This document shows positions 11,650 through 24,654 of a stretch of 64,000 nucleotides of DNA, piece after piece. The DNA is from Typha latifolia (taxonomy: Eukaryota; Streptophyta; Magnoliopsida; Poales; Typhaceae). The stretch lies in contig CM034103.1 in NCBI GenBank assembly GCA_019914945.1, forward strand, positions 9,796,001 through 9,860,000. The letters are read 5' to 3'. The stretch's first letter is position 1; each line of letters begins with the position of its first letter. A model generated the notes under the pieces. It made no database searches and was not told the origin of the DNA. It worked only from the letters and a program-made list of their open reading frames with translations. Position numbers and translations under genes: made by a program.

Positions 11650-12258
11650 TAGGGATGTAAATGAGTCGAGCCCGAGCGAGACGGCTCGGCTCGAGCTCGG
11701 CTTGAAATTAATTTCGAGCCTTAGAATTGGGTTCGGCGCGGCTCGGCTCAACTCGAGCCGAACTCGAGCCTGAAATGAGCCTGAAATGAGCCTATCATTA
11801 AATCTCATTCAAGTAAAGCCGGATCGAGCCGAGCCAAGCTAGATTGACCCCAAGCCGAGCCAAAGAAGAAAAAGAAGAAGAAGGAGGAGGAGGAGGACAA
11901 GGCACGGCAGCACGGCGGCTTGCCATTGTCGAAGGAGGACAAGGCGGCATCGGCTGCGGCTTGCGCCGCTTGAAGAAGAAGAAGAAGAAGGAGGAGGAGG
12001 AGGAGAAGGAGGGGCGGGGCACCGGGGGTCCGTGGCTGCTTGCCACTACTAAAGGAGGAGGAGGAGGAGGGGCGGGACACCGCGGGTCCATGGCTGCTTG
12101 CCGCTACCGAAAAAGAGGAGGAGGGGCGGGGCACTGTGGCGGCTTGCCGCTGCCGAAGAAGAAGAAGAAGAAGGAGAAGGAGGAAGGGTGGGGCACCGAG
12201 GGTCCGTGGCTACTTGCCGCTGCCGAAGGAGGAGGAGGAGGGGCGGGGCACTACGGGT
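11650..12258. repeat. GAGCC-rich block and purine minisatellite, unit 3
   Basis: The GAGCC block is 11650-11860 and the minisatellite 11861-12258. The plus strand stays open for 194 codons from 11844, all low-complexity Lys/Glu/Gly repeats running into the shared fragment; I do not treat it as a gene. Confidence 0.8.
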
Positions 12259-12274
12259 CTGTGGCTGTTTGGCA

Positions 12275-13026
12275 CTGCATGGACGTGTCATCATATGTGG
12301 CCTCGGTTGTTCTTGCATTAACTGCTAGGGATGGGATTGAGCTAGATGTTGGTAAAAGAAGTTGTACACTGAAGGAGCATGGTTCTTCATTGAATAACAA
12401 CTCACCTATTAGCCCTCAACCAGCTTGAGCAATGCCAAGCCGACAAATAGAGTGGAATATATTGAACCGTCGCATCCCTTATTAGTTTCTAAATCTTAGT
12501 AGTCCCATCAATCAGCATGTCAATTACGAAATTGACCTCCTCTCCCTAATTAGCTGTCATACACGTTTCGTGCTATCGAATTGCTTCGTGGACACCACCA
12601 TTTCCTCTTAAAATGATCTTTCCTACATAATGCCCATGCAAATTTTTGAGCTTCCAAGAGTTCTGTTTTGATTTGGATTTGGCCTTATCTTGTTAACCTA
12701 TATAAGGATTGGGATGCCCTAATCCTAAGGAGGTCGGTGATTGCTTTTGATAAGGAGTTTTTGAGGTTACAACGTTCTTCTATCAACAAGGTCTGTCTCT
12801 TCTACAACGTACCAAACTTTCATTTTAAGGGTCTTCTAGATGAAGGATCAATCTCGAGGGTTATTGAGATTGGAGATCAATCATGGGAAGTGGTGAATCA
12901 TGAGTTCTAACGAGTAAGACCGAGAGAGACAACGTCGTGGGGATCGACGGGTTATTTTGTAAGTCAGTCTTGTAACTGCTATAAATTTAGTGATTAGTTT
13001 TGATCCGAGTTTGGATCCATGGTTTG
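12275..13026 (+). mobile_element. Shared fragment and copia LTR piece, unit 3
   Basis: It corresponds to 2033-2310 and 2421-2788 in unit 1; the LTR piece is 12661-13026. Confidence 0.7.
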
Positions 13027-14419
13027 AGGGGAAGGAGTGGTAGGGAACACTTGAGTAGAAAAACTGGAGAGCTCTCTATGGGGATGATGATTCCTGCTCG
13101 ATTCAAAATCAAGCTACAGATTTTAATTCATAATGATTAAGGAGCAAAAGTTTGGTTCAAACTGATTAGAGCCTTCGAGCAGATCACGCAAAACAATAAC
13201 GAAAAATCTAGAAATCTCGTCAAACTTAGTGTTTCCTTTGATGAATCTCCTACTAAGAATCAAGAATATTTTTATCACACTTATAAAAAAGATACTAGAT
13301 GGTAGTCGACTTGGTTAGAGTACCATCATTTACTGAAGCATTAAAGGAGCTTAAAGAACATTGGACATGTCTAGTTTCTTTAGCGAGTGATCCATGTTGA
13401 GTTGAGGACAACAAGGAGCAATCTACTTTCACTAATTGTCCATTGAGGTGGAAAAACTCCGCAAGAGAGGGACTTTAATCGAGGCCATCCGAAATACAGT
13501 TACAATAATTATAGGAGAATCTTGTACTTTGTTGGAAGTGAAATAGATTTATCTCAAGAGATTGATTAGATGGGTGATTTATTTTTCTCTTTAATGATCA
13601 CTAAAGGAGAATTTTTTATATTTGAAAAAATTATGTCTAGATTCTTGGGCATGTTTTCCACACTATTTTGGATTTATTTTTCAAGTTACTTTTTTTGGTC
13701 TTCTAGCTTCAATTCAAATTTGGTTCTCAAACCAAGTAGGATTTGACATTTCTCGATTACTTTAATTTAGATTTAACTTTTCATATCTTCGTTACTTAGA
13801 AAGTCTAAATTTTCTATATCTCTAGCAAGATTTTCACAAGTAATAATTAAATAGAATTTCGATTCGATTTTAGTATAATCTACAAGATTTTCTACCCACT
13901 TCAGCGAATTGCTCTAGTTCTCCGACCTAAATCTTGACTTCTTTTAGGCAAAGATGGGCATTGCATATATTCAACCCGTGATATCGAGTTATGATACTAT
14001 GTTAATTTAGTAACTACTTTAAAACCTTAAGCTATAAAGAATAGTAATTTTTATATTCATATTCTAATAGCTCTGAAGTAATTTCTTTCAATTGTTCAAT
14101 TAAATTAATTTGTTCATTTATTTGTTTCCAGCATCTTCCATATCTGGATAAATTGTAGTTAGTTATGATGAAGATATTTAAACATGTTAATTTCCATTCA
14201 TGAAATTATTCGAAAGTAATGATTTCTATTACAGAATTACAGAATTGCACAATACAAACAAAACCATTCTTCTTTTCTTGTTATTTGACATCTATGCCTA
14301 ACTAGAATAGTTTGTCATTAACGATGATAAAAAAAAAAAAACATATCTATCATATTCAAAAGAATGAATCATTCTTATTGCATCAGCACTTCTCGTCCTC
14401 TCACTTGGCCTGTTCAAGT
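13027..14419. other. Downstream flank of copy 4, no gene seen
   Basis: This is the same AT-rich flank as in the other units. Nothing else is recognised. Confidence 0.6.
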
Positions 14420-15811
14420 TCAAATAGTGCCAGCCATCAAGGCAGCAAATGGTTTCTCCAAACTGCAGCTATTACCGTATGTCTCCATCTCTATCTTATC
14501 TTCTAAGGAGTAGCAAATGTTTTGAAATGTAGGAAGCTTGCTCTCAAATAAGGGCACATAGGCATCAACGCTTCCATCTTCTCCGAAGAAAGAAGGCACG
14601 ACAAATAGCAGTCCTTCCATGGGGAAGTAGGACGGAATGAAATAGAAAGGCTTGCCCCCACCGAAGTCCATGAACCGCATCGGAAACCCTAGCCAACTGT
14701 TTACGTCCACGTCCGGATACAAGGCCTCGGCATCCGGATCCGTCAACGGTACTAGATCCTCCTCCTCCACTACTTTGGAGCTCGCAAAGTCTACGAAGGA
14801 CCTAAAGTAGCGATCATTCAACCCGGTGACCTCGGCTATGGATGACCTCGGCCGCGTAATGCAACGGACTATTGACGAGCTCGCCAACCTTGCTGCTGCA
14901 ATATGCCCATAAGACCAAGTTGCCGAAATACTCTTCAGGAACCTCGGGGTCCATCCTGTGGCGGCCGTTCACGGCTATGCGAAGACGGGTAGTCTCCCCG
15001 GCCTCAACGCCGCGAGCCATCGTCACCGTTCTCCACAGGTGAGCCATCAAGCTCTCGAATGTGCTGTACTTGGTATTAGCCCTTGAAGAGACCTTGGCCT
15101 TCAGCTTGGCGATGAATTCTTTTGTGAAGTGAACCCCGTGAATTTTGTCTCTTCCGTCGGCTTGTATCCGGAGAGGAACCTAGTTCCCTTGGGCCTGTAC
15201 TCCGCCATACGATGCTCAAATTCAATTTGAGGCGGGTCTCGCGGTGCGAAGAAACTCGTGCGGTCATGCATTGGGCCTGAGCCGATGTCCACACCTCGAC
15301 ATGCGCTTGCCCACGAGACTAGGAAGTGGGTGGTTCCGTAGCCATCGCCAAGCTTGTGGTGGAAGGTGAATCCCACGACGAGTGTTCCGCGGGCAAAACG
15401 TGTGAGTTGAACCTGGGCCAACTCCTCCACACCCCATGGGCTTGGGTGTAGGCTGAGCAACGCCGGCGATGGCTCGGATGTCATGACATCGTCGTGGATT
15501 GCATCCACCGAGGCCTCCACGAATCTCACTCCCTCGTCATTGAGGATGATGGCAGGATTGCCATCGGCGTCCTCTCCGAGTCTCCCTGCCCACTCTTTGA
15601 AGGTGGTGAGGACTTTTGCGAGGCTTCTCTCCCACACGGAGTTGGGAGGGTTGGGTGCACGGAAGGCGCAAATGGCAGCGAAGTGGGCGTCGTCGGTTAC
15701 CTTGTCGAAGAGGCTCAACTTAACAAGTTCAGGGGTGGTACTGGAATGAGGATCATCAATACCTTCGTAGGCAGGCTTTAGGAGTCTTGAACTCTCTATC
15801 TTCACTTCCAT
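14420..15811 (-). pseudogene. BAHD acyltransferase copy 4, two frameshifts
   Basis: The locus is 1392 bases from the ATG at 15811 to TGA at 14420. The first ~224 codons are open and include HHKLGDG. Near 15135-15147 the sister sequence CCCTGTGAACGAC is replaced by a one-base shorter variant, which shifts the frame. Near 14830-14834 one base is gained at the CCTGG site where copy 2 lost one, which restores the frame at codon ~326. The DFGGG motif is present. The net length is unchanged. Confidence 0.9.
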
Positions 15812-16278
15812 CTCTCAACCTGGACGAGCTAGTTCTGGTAACAATTCGGTAAATGATAACTTCTGTGTTCGTTAGAAGGCTATGTAAGCTTGTTGTGTTG
15901 GTTGTGATGTTTGCGGGTCGGGTGAGTAAGGACTATATAGTGAGGAATTAAGTGCCCATGTCAAAGTTGGCAGCAGTTGAAACAAGTAAAAAATGCAGGA
16001 TTGTATTGTAATATATTGACCCATTCAAGCTTTCGGGCGGTCCTTGCAGGCTTCTATTTATATAGTGATACCTCCTCTACGTATTAATTGCTCTCGATTA
16101 AACTGGGGTCAATTTTACGGGGCGTCCGTCTGAAACAAGATTACAAGAGTAGATGTTTTTCGTTGAAAAGTTCAAACCCATCAAATAATCTGCAAGTCGT
16201 CTCGATCCATTTCAATAATAGTCGATCTGCACTAAGAAAGAAGAAGAAATAATGGTCTGTAATATATTGACCAGTCAA
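15812..16278 (-). promoter_or_regulatory. Promoter region of acyltransferase copy 4
   Basis: The TATA box CTATATAG is at 15933-15940 and the inverted W-box pair at 16267-16278. Confidence 0.6.
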
Positions 16279-16767
16279 TATTTTTAAACATTTTTTAACT
16301 GGTCAGGTCTTGCTTGCCTTATGATTGCTCGTGCTTTTTATAATGTCCTTTTCAATTAATATTAGAAAAGATTACCTCATACTTGAGCAGAGTAACCTGA
16401 CACGTCTCCCAAACAATTTAATATTCTTCTCTCTATTGTGGGGCTTGTCGCAAAGACACATGTAAACTTTAAATCAATGGCTCGTTAAAGTCTTAATTTG
16501 ATGGTTAATATATCGTTATCTTTTACATAACATAACAGAATAACAGTCGACTAACCCCATATTGATCACTTGGTTAACTATTAAATTTAACTAACATATA
16601 TGGGTTAGGAGTTTTGCTATATATACATCAATTAGCTAGCATGTGATGTTATCAATGAATCAAACGGTGGATAAGCCCATTCCTTACGGGTTGGAAGTGA
16701 GTAATTATTTTCTCTGCTCGAATGGTTCCTTTGTATGATAAGCTATTCACAAGATGGGAACTACACG

Positions 16768-17378
16768 TAGGGATGTAAATGAGTCGAGCCTCGAGCGAGA
16801 CGGCTCCGGCTCGAGCTCGGCTTGAAATTAATTTCGAGCCTTAGAATTGGGTTCGGGCGCGGCTCGGCTCAACTCGAGCCGAACTCGAGCCTGAAATGAG
16901 CCTGAAATGAGCCTATCATTAAATCTCATCCAAGTAAAGCCGGATCGAGCCGAGCCAAGCTAGATTGACCCCAAGCCGAGCCAAAGAAGAAAAAGAAGAA
17001 GAAGGAGGAGGAGGAGGACAAGGCACGGCGGCACGGCGGCTTGCCATTGTCGAAGGAGGACAAGGCGGCATCGCTGCGGCTTGCGCTTGCTGAAGAAGAA
17101 GAAGAAGAAGAAGGAGGAGGAGGAGGAGAAGGAGGGGCGGGGCACGGGGTCCGTGGCTGCTTGCCACTACTAAAGGAGGAGGAGGAGGAGGGCGGGACAC
17201 CGCGGGTCCATGGCTGCTTGCCGCTACCGAAAAGAGGAGGAGGGGCGGGGCACCGTGGCGGCTTGCCGCCGCCGAAGAAGAAGAAGAAGAAGGAGAAGGA
17301 GGAAGGGTGGGGCACCGAGGGTCCGTGGCTACTTGCCGCCGCCGAAGGAGGAGGAGGGGGCGGGGCACTACGGGTCCG
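16768..17378. repeat. GAGCC-rich block and purine minisatellite, unit 4
   Basis: The GAGCC block is 16768-16981 and the minisatellite 16982-17378. The minus strand is open for up to 169 codons of Ser/Pro/Leu low-complexity sequence, not taken as a gene. Confidence 0.8.
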
Positions 17379-17392
17379 TGGCTGTTTGGCAC

Positions 17393-18145
17393 CGCATGGA
17401 CGTGTCATCATATGTGGCCTCGGTTGTTCTTGCATTAAGCGCTAGGGATGGGATTGAGCTAGATGTTGGTAAAAGAAGTTGTACACGAAGGAGCATGGTT
17501 CTTCATTGAATAACAACTCACCTATTAGCCCTCAACCAGCTTGAGCAATGCCAAGCCGACAAATAGAGTGGAATATATTGAACCGTCGGCATCCCTTATT
17601 AGTTTCTAAATCTTAGTAGTCCCATCAATCAGCATGTCAATTACGAAATTGACCTCCTCTCCCTAATTAGCTGTCATACACGTTTCGTGCTATCGAATTG
17701 CTTCGTGGACACCACCATTTCCTCTTAAAATGATCTTTCCTACATAATGCCCATGCAAATTTTTGAGCTTCCAAGAGTTCTGTTTTGATTTGGATTTGGC
17801 CTTATCTTGTTAACCTATATAAGGATTGGGATGCCCTAATCCTAAGGAGGTCGGTGATTGCTTTTGATAAGGAGTTTTTGAGGTTACAACGTTCTTCTAT
17901 CAACAAGGTCTGTCTCTTCTACAACGTACCAAACTTTCATTTTAAGGGTCTTCTAGATGAAGGATCAATCTCGAGGGTTATTGAGATTGGAGATCAATCA
18001 TGGGAAGTGGTGAATCATGAGTTCTAACGAGTAAGACTGAGAGAGACAACGTCGTGGGGATCGACGGGTTATTTTGTAAGTCAGTCTTGTAAGCTTGCTA
18101 TAAATTTAGTGATTAGTTTTGATCCGAGTTTGGATCCATGGTTTG
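17393..18145 (+). mobile_element. Shared fragment and copia LTR piece, unit 4
   Basis: It corresponds to 2033-2310 and 2421-2788 of unit 1; the LTR piece is 17778-18145. Confidence 0.7.
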
Positions 18146-19535
18146 AGGGGAAGGAGTGGTAGGGAACACTTGAGTAGAAAAACGGAGAGCTCTCTATGGG
18201 GATGATGATTCTGCTCGATTCAAAATCAAGCTACAGATTTTAATTCATAATGATTAAGGAGCAAAAGTTTGGTTCAAACTGATTAGAGCCTTCGAGCAGA
18301 TCACGCAAAACAATAACGAAAAATCTAGAAATCTCGTCAAACTTAGTGTTTCCTTTGATGAATCTCCTACTAAGAATCAAGAATATTTTTATCACACTTA
18401 TAAAAAAGATACTAGATGGTAGTCGACTTGGTTAGAGTACCATCATTTACTGAAGCATTAAAGGAGCTTAAAGAACATTGGACATGTCTAGTTTCTTTAG
18501 CGAGTGATCCATGTTGAGTTGAGGACAACAAGGAGCAATCTACTTTCACTAATTGTCCATTGAGGTGGAAAAACTCCGCAAGAGAGGGACTTTAATCGAG
18601 GCCATCCGAAATACAGTTACAATAATTATAGGAGAATCTTGTACTTTGTTGGAAGTGAAATAGATTTATCTCAAGAGATTGATTAGATGGGTGATTTATT
18701 TTTCTCTTTAATGATCACTAAAGGAGAATTTTTTATATTTGAAAAAATTATGTCTAGATTCTTGGGCATGTTTTCCACACTATTTTGGATTTATTTTTCA
18801 AGTTACTTTTTTTGGTCTTCTAGCTTCAATTCAAATTTGGTTCTCAAACCAAGTAGGATTTGACATTTCTCGATTACTTTAATTTAGATTTAACTTTTCA
18901 TATCTTCGTTACTTAGAAAGTCTAAATTTTCTATATCTCTAGCAAGATTTTCACAAGTAATAATTAAATAGAATTTCGATTCGATTTTAGTATAATCTAC
19001 AAGATTTTCTACCCACTTCAGCGAATTGCTCTAGTTCTCCGACCTAAATCTTGACTTCTTTTAGGCAAAGATGGGCATTGCATATATTCAACCCGTGATA
19101 TCGAGTTATGATACTATGTTAATTTAGTAACTACTTTAAAACCTTAAGCTATAAAGAATAGTAATTTTTATATTCATATTCTAATAGCTCTGAAGTAATT
19201 TCTTTCAATTGTTCAATTAAATTAATTTGTTCATTTATTTGTTTCCAGCATCTTCCATATCTGGATAAATTGTAGTTAGTTATGATGAAGATATTTAAAC
19301 ATGTTAATTTCCATTCATGAAATTATTCGAAAGTAATGATTTCTATTACAGAATTACAGAATTGCACAATACAAACAAAACCATTCTTCTTTTCTTGTTA
19401 TTTGACATCTATGCCTAACTAGAATAGTTTGTCATTAACGATGATAAAAAAAAAAAACATATCTATCATATTCAAAAGAATGAATCATTCTTATTGCATC
19501 AGCACTTCTCGTCCTCTCACTTGGCCTGTTCAAGT
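18146..19535. other. Downstream flank of copy 5, no gene seen
   Basis: This is the same AT-rich flank as in the other units. Nothing else is recognised. Confidence 0.6.
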
Positions 19536-20923
19536 TCAAATAGTGCCAGCCATCAAGGCAGCAAATGGTTTCTCCAAACTGCAGCTATTACCGTATGTCT
19601 CCATCTCTATCTTATCTTCTAAGGAGTAGCAAATGTTTTGAAATGTAGGAAGCTTGCTCTCAAATAAGGGCACATAGGCATCAACGCTTCCATCTTCTCC
19701 GAAGAAAGAAGGCACGACAAATAGCAGTCCTTCCATGGGGAAGTAGGACGGAATGAAATAGAAAGGCTTGCCCCCACCGAAGTCCATGAACCGCATCGGA
19801 AACCCTAGCCAACTGTTTACGTCCACGTCCGGATACAAGGCCTCGGCATCCGGATCCGTCAACGGTACTAGATCCTCCTCCTCCACTACTTTGGAGCTCG
19901 CAAAGTCTACGAAGGACCTAAAGTAGCGATCATTCAACCTGGTGACCTGGCTATGGATGACCTCGGCCGCGTAATGCAACGGACTATTGACGAGCTCGCC
20001 AACCTTGCTGCTGCAATATGCCCATAAGACCAAGTTGCCGAAATACTCTTCGGGAACCTCGGGGTCCATCTGTGGCGGCCGTTCACGGCTATGCGAAGAC
20101 GGGTAGTCTCCCGGCCTCAACGCCGCGAGCCATCGTCACCGTTCTCCACGGGTGAGCCATCAAGCTCTCGAATGTGCTGTACTTGGTATTAGCCCTTGAA
20201 GAGACCTTGGCCTTCAGCTTGGCGATGAATTCTTTTGTGAAGTGAACCCCGTGAACATTTGTCTCTTCCGTCGGCTTGTATCCGGAGAGGAACCTAGTTC
20301 CCTTGGGCCTGTACTCCGCCATACGATGCTCAAATTCAATTTGAGGCGGGTCTCGCGGTGCGAAGAAACTCGTGCGGTCATGCATTGGGCCTGAGCCGAT
20401 GTCCACACCTCGACATGCGCTTGCCCACGAGACTAGGAAGTGGGTGGTTCCGTAGCCATCGCCAAGCTTGTGGTGGAAGGTGAATCCCACGACGAGTGTT
20501 CCGCAGCAAAACGTGTGAGTTGAACTGGGCCAACTCCTCCACACCCCATGGGCTTGGGTGTAGGCTGAGCAACGCCGGCGATGGCTCGGATGTCATGACA
20601 TCGTCGTGGATTGCATCCACCGAGGCCTCCACGAATCTCACTCCCTCGTCATTGAGGATGATGGCAGGATTGCCATCGGCGTCCTCTCCGAGTCTCCCTG
20701 CCCACTCTTTGAAGGTGGTGAGGACTTTTGCGAGGCTTCTCTCCCACACGGAGTTGGGAGGGTTGGGTGCACGGAAGGCGCAAATGGCAGCGAAGTGGGC
20801 GTCGTCGGTTACCTTGTCGAAGAGGCTCAACTTAACAAGTTCAGGGGTGGTACTGGAATGAGGATCATCAATACCTTCGTAGGCAGGCTTTAGGAGTCTT
20901 GAACTCTCTATCTTCACTTCCAT
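19536..20923 (-). pseudogene. BAHD acyltransferase copy 5, four one-base deletions
   Basis: The locus is 1388 bases, four fewer than its sisters. Single bases are missing near 20526 (CCTGGG, codon ~132), 20504 (CAGG, codon ~140), 20110 (CCCCGG, codon ~271) and 20070 (CCTG, codon ~284). This is the most broken array copy. All four losses lie in CCTG, CCGG or CAG-like sites. At the site near 20253, where copies 4 and 6 are shifted, this copy keeps the full length. HHKLGDG and DFGGG can be read locally. Confidence 0.9.
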
Positions 20924-21390
20924 CTCTCAACCTGGACGAGCTAGTTCTGGTAACAATTCGGTAAATGATAACTTCTGTGTTCGTTAGAAGGCTATGTAAG
21001 CTTGTTGTGTTGGTTGTGATGTTTGCGGGTCGGGTGAGTAAGGACTATATAGTGAGGAATTAAGTGCCCATGTCAAAGTTGGCAGCAGTTGAAACAAGTA
21101 AAAAATGCAGGATTGTATTGTAATATATTGACCCATTCAAGCTTTCGGGCGGTCCTTGCAGGCTTCTATTTATATAGTGATACCTCCTCTACGTATTAAT
21201 TGCTCTCGATTAAACTGGGGTCAATTTTACGGGGCGTCCGTCTGAAACAAGATTACAAGAGTAGATGTTTTTCGTTGAAAAGTTCAAACCCATCAAATAA
21301 TCTGCAAGTCGTCTCGATCCATTTCAATAATAGTCGATCTGCACTAAGAAAGAAGAAGAAATAATGGTCTGTAATATATTGACCAGTCAA
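20924..21390 (-). promoter_or_regulatory. Promoter region of acyltransferase copy 5
   Basis: The TATA box CTATATAG is at 21045-21052 and the inverted W-box pair at 21379-21390. Confidence 0.6.
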
Positions 21391-21880
21391 TATTTTTTAA
21401 ACATTTTTTAACTGGTCAGGTCTTGCTTGCCTTATGATTGCTCGTGCTTTTTATAATGTCCTTTTCAATTAATATTAGAAAAGATTACCTCATACTTGAG
21501 CAGAGTAACCTGACACGTCTCCCAAACAATTTAATATTCTTCTCTCTATTGTGGGGCTTGTCGCAAAGACACATGTAAACTTTAAATCAATGGCTCGTTA
21601 AAGTCTTAATTTGATGGTTAATATATCGTTATCTTTTACATAACATAACAGAATAACAGTCGACTAACCCCATATTGATCACTTGGTTAACTATTAAATT
21701 TAACTAACATATATGGGTTAGGAGTTTTGCTATATATACATCAATTAGCTAGCATGTGATGTTATCAATGAATCAAACGGTGGATAAGCCCATTCCTTAC
21801 GGGTTGGAAGTGAGTAATTATTTTCTCTGCTCGAATGGTTCCTTTGTATGATAAGCTATTCACAAGATGGGAACTACACG

Positions 21881-22489
21881 TAGGGATGTAAATGAGTCGA
21901 GCCCGAGCGAGACGGCTCCGGCTCGAGCTCGGCTTGAAATTAATTTCGAGCCTTAGAATTGGGTTCGGGCGCGGCTCGGCTCAACTCGAGCCGAACTCGA
22001 GCCTGAAATGAGCCTGAAATGAGCCTATCATTAAATCTCATTCAAGTAAAGCCGGATCGAGCCGAGCCAAGCTAGATTGACCCCAAGCCGAGCCAAAGAA
22101 GAAAAAGAAGAAGAAGGAGGAGGAGGAGGACAAGGCACGGCACGGCGGCTTGCCATTGTCGAAGGAGGACAAGGCGGCATCGCTGCGGCTTGCGAGCTGA
22201 AAAGAAGAAGAAGAAGAAGGAAGGAGGAGGAGGAGGAGAAGGAGGGGCGGGGCACGGGGTCCGTGGCTGCTTGCCACTACTAAAGGAGGAGGAGGAGGAG
22301 GGGCGGGACACCGCGGGTCCATGGGCGCTTGCCGCTACCGAAAAAGAGGAGGAGGGGCGGGGCACTGTGGCGGCTTGCCGCTGCCGAAGAAGAAGAAGAA
22401 GAAGGAGAAGGAGGAAGGGTGGGGCACCGAGGGTCCGTGGCTACTTGCCGCTGCCGAAGGAGGAGGAGGAGGGGCGGGGCACTACGGGT
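21881..22489. repeat. GAGCC-rich block and purine minisatellite, unit 5
   Basis: The GAGCC block is 21881-22092 and the minisatellite 22093-22489. A three-base loss (CACGGCACGG instead of CACGGCGGCACGG) near 22136 and an altered repeat end near 22193 distinguish it from the other units. Confidence 0.8.
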
Positions 22490-22506
22490 GCCGTGGCTGT
22501 TTGGCT

Positions 22507-23261
22507 TTGCATGGACGTGTCATCATATGTGGCCTCGGTTGTTCTTGCATTAAGCGCTAGGGATGGGATTGAGCTAGATGTTGGTAAAAGAAGTTGTACA
22601 CTTTGAAGGAGCATGGTTCTTCATTGAATAACAACTCACCTATTAGCCCTCAACCAGCTTGAGCAATGCCAAGCCGACAAATAGAGTGGAATATATTGAA
22701 CCGTCGGCATCCCTTATTAGTTTCTAAATCTTAGTAGTCCCATCAATCAGCATGTCAATTACGAAATTGACCTCCTCTCCCTAATTAGCTGTCATACACG
22801 TTTCGTGCTATCGAATTGCTTCGTGGACACCACCATTTCCTCTTAAAATGATCTTTCCTACATAATGCCCATGCAAATTTTTGAGCTTCCAAGAGTTCTG
22901 TTTTGATTTGGATTTGGCCTTATCTTGTTAACCTATATAAGGATTGGGATGCCCTAATCCTAAGGAGGTCGGTGATTGCTTTTGATAAGGAGTTTTTGAG
23001 GTTACAACGTTCTTCTATCAACAAGGTCTGTCTCTTCTACAACGTACCAAACTTTCATTTTAAGGGTCTTCTAGATGAAGGATCAATCTCGAGGGTTATT
23101 GAGATTGGAGATCAATCATGGGAAGTGGTGAATCATGAGTTCTAACGAGTAAGACTGAGAGAGACAACGTCGTGGGGATCGACGGGTTATTTTGTAAGTC
23201 AGTCTTGTAACTGCTATAAATTTAGTGATTAGTTTTGATCCGAGTTTGGATCCATGGTTTG
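22507..23261 (+). mobile_element. Shared fragment and copia LTR piece, unit 5
   Basis: It corresponds to 2033-2310 and 2421-2788 of unit 1; the LTR piece is 22896-23261. Confidence 0.7.
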
Positions 23262-24654
23262 AGGGGAAGGAGTGGTAGGGAACACTTGAGTAGAAAAACT
23301 GGAGAGCTCTCTATGGGGATGATGATTCCCTGCTCGATTCAAAATCAAGCTACAGATTTTAATTCATAATGATTAAGGAGCAAAAGTTTGGTTCAAACTG
23401 ATTAGAGCCTTCGAGCAGATCACGCAAAACAATAACGAAAAATCTAGAAATCTCGTCAAACTTAGTGTTTCCTTTGATGAATCTCCTACTAAGAATCAAG
23501 AATATTTTTATCACACTTATAAAAAAGATACTAGATGGTAGTCGACTTGGTTAGAGTACCATCATTTACTGAAGCATTAAAGGAGCTTAAAGAACATTGG
23601 ACATGTCTAGTTTCTTTAGCGAGTGATCCATGTTGAGTTGAGGACAACAAGGAGCAATCTACTTTCACTAATTGTCCATTGAGGTGGAAAAACTCCGCAA
23701 GAGAGGGACTTTAATCGAGGCCATCCGAAATACAGTTACAATAATTATAGGAGAATCTTGTACTTTGTTGGAAGTGAAATAGATTTATCTCAAGAGATTG
23801 ATTAGATGGGTGATTTATTTTTCTCTTTAATGATCACTAAAGGAGAATTTTTTATATTTGAAAAAATTATGTCTAGATTCTTGGGCATGTTTTCCACACT
23901 ATTTTGGATTTATTTTTCAAGTTACTTTTTTTGGTCTTCTAGCTTCAATTCAAATTTGGTTCTCAAACCAAGTAGGATTTGACATTTCTCGATTACTTTA
24001 ATTTAGATTTAACTTTTCATATCTTCGTTACTTAGAAAGTCTAAATTTTCTATATCTCTAGCAAGATTTTCACAAGTAATAATTAAATAGAATTTCGATT
24101 CGATTTTAGTATAATCTACAAGATTTTCTACCCACTTCAGCGAATTGCTCTAGTTCTCCGACCTAAATCTTGACTTCTTTTAGGCAAAGATGGGCATTGC
24201 ATATATTCAACCCGTGATATCGAGTTATGATACTATGTTAATTTAGTAACTACTTTAAAACCTTAAGCTATAAAGAATAGTAATTTTTATATTCATATTC
24301 TAATAGCTCTGAAGTAATTTCTTTCAATTGTTCAATTAAATTAATTTGTTCATTTATTTGTTTCCAGCATCTTCCATATCTGGATAAATTGTAGTTAGTT
24401 ATGATGAAGATATTTAAACATGTTAATTTCCATTCATGAAATTATTCGAAAGTAATGATTTCTATTACAGAATTACAGAATTGCACAATACAAACAAAAC
24501 CATTCTTCTTTTCTTGTTATTTGACATCTATGCCTAACTAGAATAGTTTGTCATTAACGATGATAAAAAAAAAAAACATATCTATCATATTCAAAAGAAT
24601 GAATCATTCTTATTGCATCAGCACTTCTCGTCCTCTCACTTGGCCTGTTCAAGT
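23262..24654. other. Downstream flank of copy 6, no gene seen
   Basis: This is the same AT-rich flank as in the other units. Nothing else is recognised. Confidence 0.6.

Noticed and set aside
11844..12428. 194-codon plus-strand open frame, and similar frames on both strands in every unit's purine tract
   Set aside because: It is low-complexity Lys/Glu/Gly or Ser/Pro/Leu coding made by purine repeats. Units differ by indels that change the frames, and no domain is seen.
20496..20861. Plus-strand open frames of 80-120 codons opposite each acyltransferase start
   Set aside because: They are antisense shadows of the GC-rich first part of the gene; the minus strand carries the recognised BAHD protein.
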